Assembly: GCF_002920575.1 (NCBI RefSeq)
Contig: NZ_PQSQ01000060.1
Span: forward strand, 1-51,347
Reading direction: 5' to 3'
DNA: 51,347 nt
DNA from: Streptomyces sp. Ru73
Lineage (GTDB): Bacteria > Actinomycetota > Actinomycetes > Streptomycetales > Streptomycetaceae
The position numbers were made by a program, and so were the translations under genes. Under the pieces are notes generated by a model. It searched no databases. It was not told the origin of the DNA and saw nothing but the letters and a program-made list of their open reading frames with translations. Numbering within the stretch: the first letter of the stretch is position 1; each line of letters starts with the position of its first letter. Shown one piece after another: positions 24,705-34,279 of the stretch.

Positions 24705-25691
24705 TCACGGGGCCCGCTGCCCGCGTCCCGGCGTCGGGTCCAGGAACACCCGGCGGACCGCGGGGAAGCGGGCGCGGAGGTCGCGTTCGGCCTCCTCGCA
24801 GGCCCACTCGATCTCCGCGGCGGTCGCCAGGTCGCGGAAGTCCACCTTCGCCGCGATCAGTACCTCGCCGGGCCCCTGGACGAGCGTGACCAGCTCCAGG
24901 ACCTCCGCCACCTGCGGTACGGCGGACAGCCTCGCCCGCACGGCTTCCCGGACGTCCGGCGGCAGCGCGCGTCCGATGAGCAGCTGGGCGTTGCTGCGGC
25001 CCAGCACCCAGGCGACGTACACCAGCAGCAGCCCGATCAGGACCGCGGCGGTACCGTCCCAGGCGCCCGAGCCGGTGAGCTGTCCGCCGAGCAGGCCGCC
25101 GGCCGCCAGCACCAGGCCGACCAGGGCCGCCGAGTCCTCCATGACGACGGCCTTGACGGTGGTGTCCGAGGTCCACCGCAGGTAGTGGCGGAGCGGCCGG
25201 TGCAGGCGCGCTGCCTCGCCGCGTGCCTGCCGCAGGCCGGTGCGGAGGGAGTAGCCCTCCAGGAGGAAGGCGACGGCGAGGATGACGTAGGAGACCAGGG
25301 GATCGCCGGGGTCCTCGCCGTGCGTGAGGGTGTGGACGCCGTCGTAGACGGAGAACACCGCGCCGCCGACGAACGTGGCGACGGAGGCGAGCAGCGCCCA
25401 GACGTAGCGCTCCTGGCCGTAGCCCAGGGGGTGCTCGGGGTCGGCCGGCCGGGCGCTGCGTTTCAGTGCGGTGAGCAGCAGCAGCTCGGTGACCGTGTCG
25501 GCGACGGAGTGCGCGGCTTCGGAGAGCATCGCGCTGGATCCGCTGATCATGCCGCCCGCGGCCTTGGCGACGGCGATACCGAGGTTGGCTCCGGCGGCGA
25601 CGAGGACGGTGACGGTGCTCTCGCCCGTACCGTCCTGCGTCCCCTTGGCCTCCACACTGTCCACGAAGCGGGAGTATGCCCGGTTCGTCAC
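24705..25691 (-). CDS. Cation diffusion facilitator (CDF) metal exporter
   Basis: The protein has 328 residues of the CDF family. The start GTG 25691 overlaps the tesB stop (GTGA), indicating translational coupling; GTGs at 25664 or 25655 are alternatives without a ribosome site. Six membrane helices are visible, with the metal-site pattern SEAAHSVADT in helix 2 (HxxxD) and a helix-5 site in EDSAALVGLV (ExxxD-like, replacing the common HxxxD). A C-terminal cytosolic domain (VLELVTLVQGPGEVLIAAKVDF) follows. CDF proteins export Zn2+, Fe2+ or Mn2+ in exchange for protons. The changed helix-5 site suggests a non-zinc substrate in this subfamily. It is the last gene of the acyl-CoA dehydrogenase-tesB-CDF run. 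Confidence 0.82.
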   Translation of the reverse strand: MTNRAYSRFVDSVEAKGTQDGTGESTVTVLVAAGANLGIAVAKAAGGMISGSSAMLSEAAHSVADTVTELLLLTALKRSARPADPEHPLGYGQERYVWALLASVATFVGGAVFSVYDGVHTLTHGEDPGDPLVSYVILAVAFLLEGYSLRTGLRQARGEAARLHRPLRHYLRWTSDTTVKAVVMEDSAALVGLVLAAGGLLGGQLTGSGAWDGTAAVLIGLLLVYVAWVLGRSNAQLLIGRALPPDVREAVRARLSAVPQVAEVLELVTLVQGPGEVLIAAKVDFRDLATAAEIEWACEEAERDLRARFPAVRRVFLDPTPGRGQRAP

Positions 25692-26575
25692 CGCGGTACG
25701 CGGATCACGCCCTCCTGGATCACCGAGACCGCGAGCCGGCCCTCGGCGGTGAAGATCCGTCCCTTGCCCAGGCCGCGGCCGCCCTGGGCGGTCGGCGACT
25801 CCTGGTCGTACAGCAGCCACTCGTCCGCCTCGAGCGGGCGGTGGAACCACATGGCGTGGTCCAGACTCGCGCCCACCACGTCGCCGACGGCCCAGCCGCC
25901 CCTGCCGTGCGCGAGCAGCACCGAGTCCAGCAGCGTCATGTCGGAGACGTAGGTGACCAGGCAGATGTCCAGCAGCGGCCGGGGGATGCCGGTGTCGCCG
26001 TCGAGCTTGCCCTGGGTGCGGAACCACACCTGCGAGCGCGGCTCGCGTACCTGGCCGGCGGTGGCGAACGGCGGCTCGTCCACGTACCGCAGGTCCACCG
26101 CGGCCCGCGCCTCCAGCAGCCGCTGGACGACGCTCCCGTCGACGAAGCGGTGCGCGTGGCGCGGCAGCATCTCGGCGGCGGTGGGCAGCGTGAGCGGGTC
26201 CGGCACGGCCGGCATCGGCTCCTGGTGCTCCATGCCCTCCTCGTGCGCGTGGAAGGACGCGGTGAGGTGGAAGATCTGCTGGCCGTGCTGGACGGCCACG
26301 ACCCGGCGGGTGGTGAAGGAGCGGCCGTCGCGGATGCGGTCGACGGTGTAGACGATGGGCGCGCCGGGGTCACCGGGGCGCAGGAAGTACGCGTGCAGGG
26401 AGTGCGGCGGGCGTTCGGCGGGGACGGTGCGGCCCGCCGCCACCAGGGCCTGCGCGGCGACCTGGCCGCCGAAGACCCGGGGGACGACGGCGGGCCGGGA
26501 CTGCCCGCGGTAGATGTCCTCCTCGATCTGCTCCAGGGTGAGCAGATCGAGGAGGGATTCCAGTGCGTCGTTCAC
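25688..26575 (-). CDS. tesB: Acyl-CoA thioesterase II
   Basis: The protein has 295 residues and covers the double-hotdog TesB family: an N-terminal hotdog with VFGGQVAAQALVAA and LHAYFLRPGDP, and a C-terminal hotdog with YVSDMTLLDSVL, ASLDHAMWFHRP and LLYDQESPTAQGGRGLGKGRIF. The catalytic Asp/Thr/Gln set expected in TesB maps to these segments. It hydrolyses acyl-CoA to free acid and CoA. The GTG start at 26575 lies 21 bases after the acyl-CoA dehydrogenase stop. Its ribosome site is weak, but no better start exists in the gap. It forms an operon with the dehydrogenase upstream and the metal exporter downstream. Confidence 0.88.
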   Translation of the reverse strand: MNDALESLLDLLTLEQIEEDIYRGQSRPAVVPRVFGGQVAAQALVAAGRTVPAERPPHSLHAYFLRPGDPGAPIVYTVDRIRDGRSFTTRRVVAVQHGQQIFHLTASFHAHEEGMEHQEPMPAVPDPLTLPTAAEMLPRHAHRFVDGSVVQRLLEARAAVDLRYVDEPPFATAGQVREPRSQVWFRTQGKLDGDTGIPRPLLDICLVTYVSDMTLLDSVLLAHGRGGWAVGDVVGASLDHAMWFHRPLEADEWLLYDQESPTAQGGRGLGKGRIFTAEGRLAVSVIQEGVIRVPR

Positions 26576-26595
26576 GGACGTCAGCCCAGGCGCGC

Positions 26596-27753
26596 CTAGA
26601 GGCCCATCGACTTGGCGATGATCGACTTCATGACCTCGTTGGTGCCGCCGTAGATGCGGTTGACGCGGTTGTCGGCGTACAGGCGGGCGATCGGGTACTC
26701 GTTCATGTAGCCGTAGCCGCCGTGCAGCTGGAGGCAGCGGTCGATGACGCGGTGCGCGACCTCGGTGCAGAACAGCTTCGCGGAAGCGGCCTCGGCGGGG
26801 GTCAGCTCGCCCGCGTCCAGGGCCTCCAGGGCGCGGTCGGCGACGGCCTCGGCCGCGTCCACCTCGGCCTGGCAGGCGGCCAGCTCGAACTTGGTGTTCT
26901 GGAAGGACGCGACGGGCTTGCCGAAGACGGTGCGGTCCTGGACGTACTGCTTGGCGAACTGCACCGCGGCCTTGGCCTGCGCGTACGCGCCGTAGGCGAT
27001 GCCCCAGCGCTCGGACGGCAGGTTCTGGCCGAGGTAGTAAAAGCCCTTGTTCTCCTCGCCGAGCAGGTCCTCGGCCGGCACCTTCACGTCGACGAACGCC
27101 AGCTCGGCGGTGTCGGAGGTCTTCAGGCCGAGCTTGTCCAGCTTGCGGCCGACGGAGTAGCCCTCGGACTTGGTGTCCACGGCGAAGAGGGAGATGCCGA
27201 AGCGGCGGTCGTCCTCCTTCGGCGGGGAGGTGCGGGCGCAGACGATGACGCGGTCGGCGTGCACACCGCCGGTGATGAAGGTCTTGGCGCCGTTGAGGAC
27301 GTAGTGCGTGCCGTCCTCGGAGAGCTTGGCGGTGGTCTTCATGCCCGCGAGGTCGGAGCCGGTGCCCGGCTCGGTCATCGCCAGCGCCCACATCTCCTCG
27401 GCGGAGACGAACTTCGGCAGGTAGCGCTTCTTCTGCTCATCGGTGGCGAGCATCTTGATGTACGGCAGGGCGAGCAGCACGTGCACGCCGGAGCCGCCGA
27501 AGGTGACGCCGGCGCGGGCGGTCTCCTCGTACTGGACGGCCTCGAACTTGTGCGACTCCAGGCCGGCGCCGCCGAACTCCTCGGGGACGTTGATGCCGAA
27601 GAGGCCCAGCTCGGCAAGCTTGTAGTAGAACTCGCGGGGCACCTGCCCGGCCTGGAACCACTCGTCGTAGACCGGCACGACCTCGGCCTCGATGAAGGCG
27701 CGGATGGTGTCCCGGAACGCCTCGTGGTCCTCGTTGAATACCGTCCGCTTCAC
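26596..27753 (-). CDS. Acyl-CoA dehydrogenase
   Basis: The protein has 385 residues; GTG 27753 follows AGGAGG. All family marks are present: the N-terminal helical domain, the FAD/substrate region ALAMTEPGTGSDLAGMKTTA, FVDVKVPAEDLLGEENKGFYY and the C-terminal LHGGYGYMNEYPIARLYAD and GGTNEVMKSIIAKSMGL. It introduces a 2,3-double bond into an acyl-CoA, using electron-transfer flavoprotein. Chain length is unclear; the sequence resembles long- or medium-chain enzymes. It lies upstream of tesB and is divergent-adjacent to the TetR gene, so the TetR protein or a separate factor at the AAGCGCTT site may control it. Its promoter is in 27754-27860. Confidence 0.9.
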   Translation of the reverse strand: MKRTVFNEDHEAFRDTIRAFIEAEVVPVYDEWFQAGQVPREFYYKLAELGLFGINVPEEFGGAGLESHKFEAVQYEETARAGVTFGGSGVHVLLALPYIKMLATDEQKKRYLPKFVSAEEMWALAMTEPGTGSDLAGMKTTAKLSEDGTHYVLNGAKTFITGGVHADRVIVCARTSPPKEDDRRFGISLFAVDTKSEGYSVGRKLDKLGLKTSDTAELAFVDVKVPAEDLLGEENKGFYYLGQNLPSERWGIAYGAYAQAKAAVQFAKQYVQDRTVFGKPVASFQNTKFELAACQAEVDAAEAVADRALEALDAGELTPAEAASAKLFCTEVAHRVIDRCLQLHGGYGYMNEYPIARLYADNRVNRIYGGTNEVMKSIIAKSMGL

Positions 27754-27788
27754 AGCCGCCTCCTGGACAATCCCGAATCACTACGCTG

Positions 27789-27806
27789 GCTAAGCGCTTG
27801 CTCAGC
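27789..27806. promoter_or_regulatory. Palindromic operator candidate upstream of the acyl-CoA dehydrogenase
   Basis: GCTAAGCGCTTGCTCAGC contains the perfect 8-bp palindrome AAGCGCTT (27792-27799) flanked by GCT/AGC arms. It lies about 35-50 bases upstream of the start codon. TetR-type regulators of fatty-acid genes in actinobacteria use comparable sites. The factor is not identified. Confidence 0.4.
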
Positions 27807-27860
27807 GAAAGCTACCGGGCAGTTACGTCGACTGTCCAGGGTTCAAGAAAGCGAGCCCGA

Positions 27861-28478
27861 TCACCCCATCGCGGCGCGGTCCGGGTCGGCCGCCGCCGCG
27901 AAGGCGCCCAGCGCCAGCCGCTTGAGCAGCGCCTCGGTGGCCGAGCGGGACGGCAGACTGGCCCGCGGGCTCAGGTGCGGGGTGGAGTTCAGCAGGCCGA
28001 AGACGGCGTGCACGGCGGCCCGCGCCTCGGCCTCCGTGCAGGCCGGATAGACCTCGCGGACGACCTCCACCCACAGCTCGACGTACTGCCGCTGGAGCTG
28101 GCGCACCCGCTTGCGGTCCGTCTCGCGCAGCCGGTCCAGCTCCCGGTCGTGGACGGTGATCAGCGGGCGGTCGTCCAGCGCGAAGTCGATGTGCCCCTCG
28201 ATGAGGGCGTGCAGCACCTCCTCGGCGCTCTCGCCGCCGTCCGCGACCCGCAGCCGCCCGCCGTCCAGCAGCCGCTCGCTGATGCCGACCAGCAGCTCGG
28301 CGAGCATCGCATCCTTGCCCGCGAAATGGCGGTAGAGACCGGGGCCGGAGATGCCGACCGCGGCTCCTATCTCGTCGACGCCGACGCCGTGGAAGCCGCG
28401 CTCGGCGAAGAGGCGCGCGGCCTCCTTGAGGATCTGCTCGCGGCGGCTGACGGCGGCGGGGGCCTTCGTGCTGCTCAT
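27861..28478 (-). CDS. TetR-family repressor of the leucine catabolism operon
   Basis: The protein has 205 residues; ATG 28478 follows GGAG. The N-terminal TetR helix-turn-helix is clear: REQILKEAARLFAERGFHG, VDEIGAAVGISGPGLYRHF, AGKDAMLAEL. The C-terminal ligand domain is helical and ends in ALLKRLALGAFAAAADPDR. It is divergent from the mccB-mccA-hmgL-acdH operon across an 85-base gap that holds two copies of a 16-bp inverted repeat, so it most likely represses that operon and itself. The inducer is probably an acyl-CoA of leucine breakdown. In S. coelicolor the neighbour of the mcc operon is also a TetR gene (from memory). Confidence 0.85.
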   Translation of the reverse strand: MSSTKAPAAVSRREQILKEAARLFAERGFHGVGVDEIGAAVGISGPGLYRHFAGKDAMLAELLVGISERLLDGGRLRVADGGESAEEVLHALIEGHIDFALDDRPLITVHDRELDRLRETDRKRVRQLQRQYVELWVEVVREVYPACTEAEARAAVHAVFGLLNSTPHLSPRASLPSRSATEALLKRLALGAFAAAADPDRAAMG

Positions 28479-28500
28479 GGCTCCAATTGTAGACAGGCGG

Positions 28501-28546
28501 GTTAGTGGTCGTTAACCTGAAGGCACTCGTGTTAACGACCACTAAC
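28501..28546. promoter_or_regulatory. Twin operator for the TetR/liu divergent promoters
   Basis: GTTAGTGGTCGTTAAC (28501-28516) and its exact reverse complement GTTAACGACCACTAAC (28531-28546) are separated by 14 bases. The copies are 30 bp apart centre to centre, about three helical turns. Each copy is itself symmetric at its ends (GTTA ... TAAC), as expected for a TetR dimer site. Confidence 0.75.
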
Positions 28547-28563
28547 AAGGGGCGGGTAAGGCG

Positions 28564-30180
<1,617 letters not shown>

Positions 30181-30191
30181 GGACCTCACCC

Positions 30192-32137
30192 ATGTTCAGT
30201 ACTGTTCTGGTCGCCAACCGCGGTGAGATCGCGGTCCGCGTCATCCGCACCCTCCGGTCCCTGGGCATCCGCTCGGTCGCCGTGTTCAGCGACGCGGACG
30301 CGGAGGCCCGGCACGTCCGGGAGGCGGACACGGCCGTACGGATCGGCCCGCCCGCGGCAGCCGAGAGCTATCTGCGCATCGACGCGCTGCTGGACGCGGC
30401 GCGGCGCAGCGGCGCGCAGGCGGTCCACCCCGGCTACGGCTTCCTCGCGGAGAACGCCGCGTTCGCGCGCGCCGTGACGGACGCCGGGCTGGTCTTCATC
30501 GGCCCGTCCGCCGAGGCCATCGATCTGATGGGCGACAAGATCCGGGCGAAGGAGACGGTCCGGGAGGCGGGCGTGCCCGTCGTGCCGGGCTCCTCCGGCA
30601 GCGGCCTGAGCGACGCCGAACTGGCCGCCGCCGCACGGGAGATCGGCATGCCGGTGCTGCTGAAGCCCTCGGCGGGCGGCGGCGGCAAGGGCATGCGGCT
30701 GGTGCGCGACGAGGCGCTGCTCGCGGACGAGATCGCGGCGGCCCGGCGCGAGGCCCGCGGCTCCTTCGGCGACGACACCCTCCTCGTCGAGCGCTGGGTC
30801 GACCGCCCGCGGCACATCGAGATCCAGGTGCTGGCCGACGGCCACGGCAACGTGCTCCACCTCGGCGAGCGCGAGTGCTCGCTCCAGCGCCGCCACCAGA
30901 AGATCATCGAGGAGGCGCCGAGCGTCCTGCTGGACGAGGCGACCCGCGCGGCGATGGGCACCGCCGCCGTGAACGCGGCCCGCTCCTGCGGCTACGTCGG
31001 CGCCGGCACCGTCGAGTTCATCGTCCCCGGCGACGACCCGTCCTCGTACTACTTCATGGAGATGAACACCCGCCTCCAGGTCGAGCACCCGGTCACGGAG
31101 CTGGTCACGGGGCTGGACCTGGTCGAGTGGCAGCTGCGGGTCGCGGCCGGCGAGCAGCTGCCGTACGGCCAGGACGACATCACGCTCACGGGGCACGCCG
31201 TCGAGGCCCGGATCTGCGCCGAGGACCCTTCCCGCGGCTTCCTGCCGTCCGGCGGCACGGTGCTCGCACTGCACGAGCCGCAGGGCACGGGGTGCGCACC
31301 GACTCCGGGCTCTCGGAGGGTACGGAAGTCGGCTCGCTCTACGACCCCATGCTCTCCAAGGTCATCGCGTACGGCCCGGACCGGGCGACCGCGCTGCGCA
31401 AGCTGCGGGCCGCGCTCGCCGACACGGTCATCCTCGGCGTGCCCACCAACACCGGCTTCCTGCGCCGGCTGCTGGCCCACCCGGCGGTCGTGGCCGGGGA
31501 GCTGGACACCGGCCTGGTGGAGCGCGAGGCCGAAGCGCTGGTGGACCGGGAGGTGCCCGGGGAGGTGTACGCGGCCGGCGCCGCGGTGCGCCGCGCGGCC
31601 CTCGAACCGGCGCCGGCCGACGGCGGCTGGACCGACCCGTTCTCCGTGCCGAGCGGCTGGCGGCTCGGCGGCGAGCCCACGCCGCCCGCCTTCTGGGTAC
31701 GGGTGCCCGGCCAGGAGCCCGTACAGGCGTCGGGCGACGGCACGGTCACCGACGGGCGGGTGGCGGTCACCGTGGACGGCGTACGCCACACCTTCGTACG
31801 GGCCGGGGACTGGCTCGGCCGGGACGGCGACGCCTGGCACGTGCAGGACCACGACCCGGTGGCGGCCGCGATCGGCGGCGCGGCCGGGGCGCACGGCGCC
31901 GACTCGCTCACCGCGCCCATGCCCGGCACGGTCACGGTGGTCAAGGCCGCGGTCGGCGACCGCGTCGAGGCCGGGCAGGGCCTGCTGGTGGTGGAGGCGA
32001 TGAAGATGGAGCACGTCATCTCCGCGCCGCACGCGGGCACCGTCGCCGAGCTCGACGTCACGCCGGGCAGCACGGTCGCCATGGACCAGGTGCTCGCCGT
32101 GATCACCCCCGACGAGCCCGAGGAGGACCAGCGATGA
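30192..32137 (+). pseudogene. mccA: Methylcrotonyl-CoA carboxylase biotin-carrying (alpha) subunit, with a 1-base deletion
   Basis: ATG 30192 starts a normal biotin carboxylase: FSTVLVANRGEIAVRVIRT, LKPSAGGGGKGMRLV and FMEMNTRLQVEHPVTELVT. At about codon 366 the frame breaks in the G run 31289-31292: HEPQGTG is followed in the reading frame by a stop-free but foreign tail. Adding one G restores GVRTDSGLSEGTEVGSLYDP and the rest, including the biotin-lysine motif VEAMKMEHV near 32000 and the TGA at 32135-32137. The repaired protein would have about 648 residues. The downstream half shows full codon bias, so the lesion is recent or a sequencing error. If real, the organism would lack the biotin carrier and could not use leucine by this route. 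The start of hmgL overlaps its stop. Confidence 0.85.
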
Positions 32138-33096
32138 CGCCGGGACTGCCGATGTCCGTACCCGCCCCCGGGCTGCCCGCGCGGGTCCGCATCCACGAGG
32201 TGGGCGCGCGGGACGGGCTGCAGAACGAACAGACCGTGATCCCCACCGAGGTCAAGGCGGAGTTCGTCCGCCGGCTGGCCGCCGCGGGGCTGGACACCGT
32301 CGAGGCGACCAGCTTCGTGCACCCCAAGTGGGTGCCCCAGCTCGCCGACGCCGAGCAGCTGTTCCCGTCCGTGCGCGACCTCGCGCCCGGCGTGCGGCTG
32401 CCCGTCCTGGTACCGAACGAGCGCGGCCTGGACCGGGCGCTGGCCCTCGGCGCCGACCGGATCGCGGTCTTCGGGAGCGCCACCGAGTCCTTCGCCCAGG
32501 CCAACCTCAACCGCACGGTCGACGCGGCGCTGGCGATGTTCGCGCCGGTCGTCGCCCGCGCCAAGGAGGCGGGCGCGCACGTACGCGGCTACCTCTCCAT
32601 GTGCTTCGGCGACCCCTGGGAGGGCCCGGTGCCGATCCCCCAGGTCGTCCGGGTCTGCCGCGCGCTGCTGGACCAGGGCTGCGACGAGCTGAGCCTGGGC
32701 GACACCATCGGCGTCGCCACGCCCGGCCATGTCACCGCGCTGCTCACGGCGCTGAACGAAGCGGGCGTCGGCACGGACGTCATCGGCGTCCACTTCCACG
32801 ACACCTACGGACAGGCGCTGGCCAACACCCTGGCCGCGCTGCAGCACGGCGTCACCACCGTCGACGCCTCCGCGGGCGGCCTGGGCGGCTGCCCGTACGC
32901 CAAGAGCGCCACCGGCAACCTCGCCACGGAAGACCTGGTGTGGATGCTCCAGGGCCTCGGCATCGAGACCGGGGTCGACCTGGACCGGCTGACCGCCACC
33001 AGCGTGTGGATGGCGGAGCGGCTGGGCCGGCCGAGCCCGTCCCGCACCGTCCGCGCGCTCTCCTCCTCCCTCGACTCCGCCTCCCACAAGGAGTGA
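32134..33096 (+). CDS. hmgL: Hydroxymethylglutaryl-CoA lyase
   Basis: The protein has 320 residues; ATG 32134 overlaps the mccA stop (ATGA), indicating translational coupling. It is a TIM-barrel of the HMG-CoA lyase/DRE-TIM family: VGARDGLQNEQTVIP holds the divalent-metal Asp, CFGDPWEG and GDTIGVATPGHV follow, HFHDTYGQALANTLAAL gives the metal-binding His pair, and the signature GGLGGCPYAKSATGNLATEDL contains the catalytic Cys. It cleaves HMG-CoA to acetoacetate and acetyl-CoA, the last step of leucine breakdown. Between mccA and acdH, it completes the operon. Only three bases separate its stop from the acdH start. Confidence 0.92.
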   Translation: MTPGLPMSVPAPGLPARVRIHEVGARDGLQNEQTVIPTEVKAEFVRRLAAAGLDTVEATSFVHPKWVPQLADAEQLFPSVRDLAPGVRLPVLVPNERGLDRALALGADRIAVFGSATESFAQANLNRTVDAALAMFAPVVARAKEAGAHVRGYLSMCFGDPWEGPVPIPQVVRVCRALLDQGCDELSLGDTIGVATPGHVTALLTALNEAGVGTDVIGVHFHDTYGQALANTLAALQHGVTTVDASAGGLGGCPYAKSATGNLATEDLVWMLQGLGIETGVDLDRLTATSVWMAERLGRPSPSRTVRALSSSLDSASHKE

Positions 33097-33099
33097 CCC

Positions 33100-34260
33100 A
33101 TGTCCCTGGACCACCGCCTCCCTGCGGAGCTTACGGAACTGCGCACCACGGTCGAGGCGTTCGCGCACGACGTCGTCGCACCGAAGATCGGCGAGTACTA
33201 CGAGAACCACCAGTTCCCCTACGAGATCGTGCGCGAGATGGGCCGCATGGGCCTCTTCGGACTGCCGTTCCCGGAGGAGTACGGCGGCATGGGCGGCGAC
33301 TACCTCGCGCTCGGCATCGCCCTGGAGGAGCTGGCCCGGGTCGACTCCTCGGTGGCGATCACCCTGGAGGCGGGCGTCTCGCTCGGCGCCATGCCGCTGT
33401 ACCACTTCGGCACCGAGGAGCAGAAGCGGACCTGGCTGCCGAAGCTCTGCTCGGGCGAGATGCTGGGCGCCTTCGGGCTGACCGAGCCGGAGGCCGGCTC
33501 CGACGCGGGCGGCACGAAGACCACCGCCCGGCTGGACGCGGCCACCGACGAGTGGGTCATCAACGGCAGCAAGTGCTTCATCACCAACTCCGGCACGGAC
33601 ATCACCGGCCTGGTGACCGTCACCGCCGTCACCGGGCACAAGGAGGACGGCCGCCCGCTGATCTCCGCGATCATCGTGCCGTCCGGCACCCCCGGCTTCA
33701 CCGTCGCGGCCCCGTACTCCAAGGTCGGCTGGAACGCCTCCGACACCCGTGAGCTGTCCTTCTCCGACGTCCGCGTCCCGGCCGCCAACCTGCTGGGCGA
33801 GGAAGGCCGCGGCTACGCGCAGTTCCTGCGCATCCTGGACGAGGGCCGGATCGCCATCGCGGCCCTGGCCACGGGCCTCGCGCAGGGCTGCGTGGACGAG
33901 TCGGTGAAGTACGCGAAGGAGCGGAAGTCCTTCGGCCGGCCGATCGGGGAGAACCAGGCCATACAGTTCAAGCTCGCCGACATGGAGATGCGCGCCCACA
34001 CCTCCCGGCTGGCGTGGCGCGACGCGGCCTCCCGCCTGGTGCACGGCGAGCGCTTCAAGAAGGAGGCCGCACTGGCGAAGCTGTACTCCTCGGAGATCGC
34101 GGTCACCAACGCCCGCGAGGCCACCCAGATCCACGGCGGCTACGGCTTCATGAACGAGTACCCGGTCGCCCGCATGTGGCGCGACTCCAAGATCCTGGAG
34201 ATCGGCGAGGGCACGAGCGAGGTCCAGCGCATGCTGATCGCCCGGGAGATGGGGTTCTGA
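33100..34260 (+). CDS. acdH: Acyl-CoA dehydrogenase, probably isovaleryl-CoA dehydrogenase
   Basis: The protein has 386 residues, start ATG 33100 with AAGGAGTG directly upstream at the hmgL end. It shows the full acyl-CoA dehydrogenase pattern: GAFGLTEPEAGSDAGGTKTTA, WVINGSKCFITNSGTDITG, KSFGRPIGENQAIQFKLADM, and IHGGYGFMNEYPVARMWRDS, then IGEGTSEVQRMLIAREMGF at the C-terminus. The catalytic Glu of isovaleryl-CoA dehydrogenase-type enzymes lies in the middle helix (around residue 245); I cannot confirm its position without an alignment. It oxidises isovaleryl-CoA to 3-methylcrotonyl-CoA, the substrate of the MccAB pair, so operon logic supports the call. It converges closely on the hexosaminidase gene. 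Confidence 0.85.
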   Translation: MSLDHRLPAELTELRTTVEAFAHDVVAPKIGEYYENHQFPYEIVREMGRMGLFGLPFPEEYGGMGGDYLALGIALEELARVDSSVAITLEAGVSLGAMPLYHFGTEEQKRTWLPKLCSGEMLGAFGLTEPEAGSDAGGTKTTARLDAATDEWVINGSKCFITNSGTDITGLVTVTAVTGHKEDGRPLISAIIVPSGTPGFTVAAPYSKVGWNASDTRELSFSDVRVPAANLLGEEGRGYAQFLRILDEGRIAIAALATGLAQGCVDESVKYAKERKSFGRPIGENQAIQFKLADMEMRAHTSRLAWRDAASRLVHGERFKKEAALAKLYSSEIAVTNAREATQIHGGYGFMNEYPVARMWRDSKILEIGEGTSEVQRMLIAREMGF

Positions 34261-34279
34261 CCAGCCCCCCCGTGCGCCC

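Noticed and set aside
31270..31310. Programmed -1 frameshift in mccA
   Set aside because: The context is only a G4 run without a heptamer slippery pattern or a convincing downstream pseudoknot, and carboxylases of this family are not known to need one.
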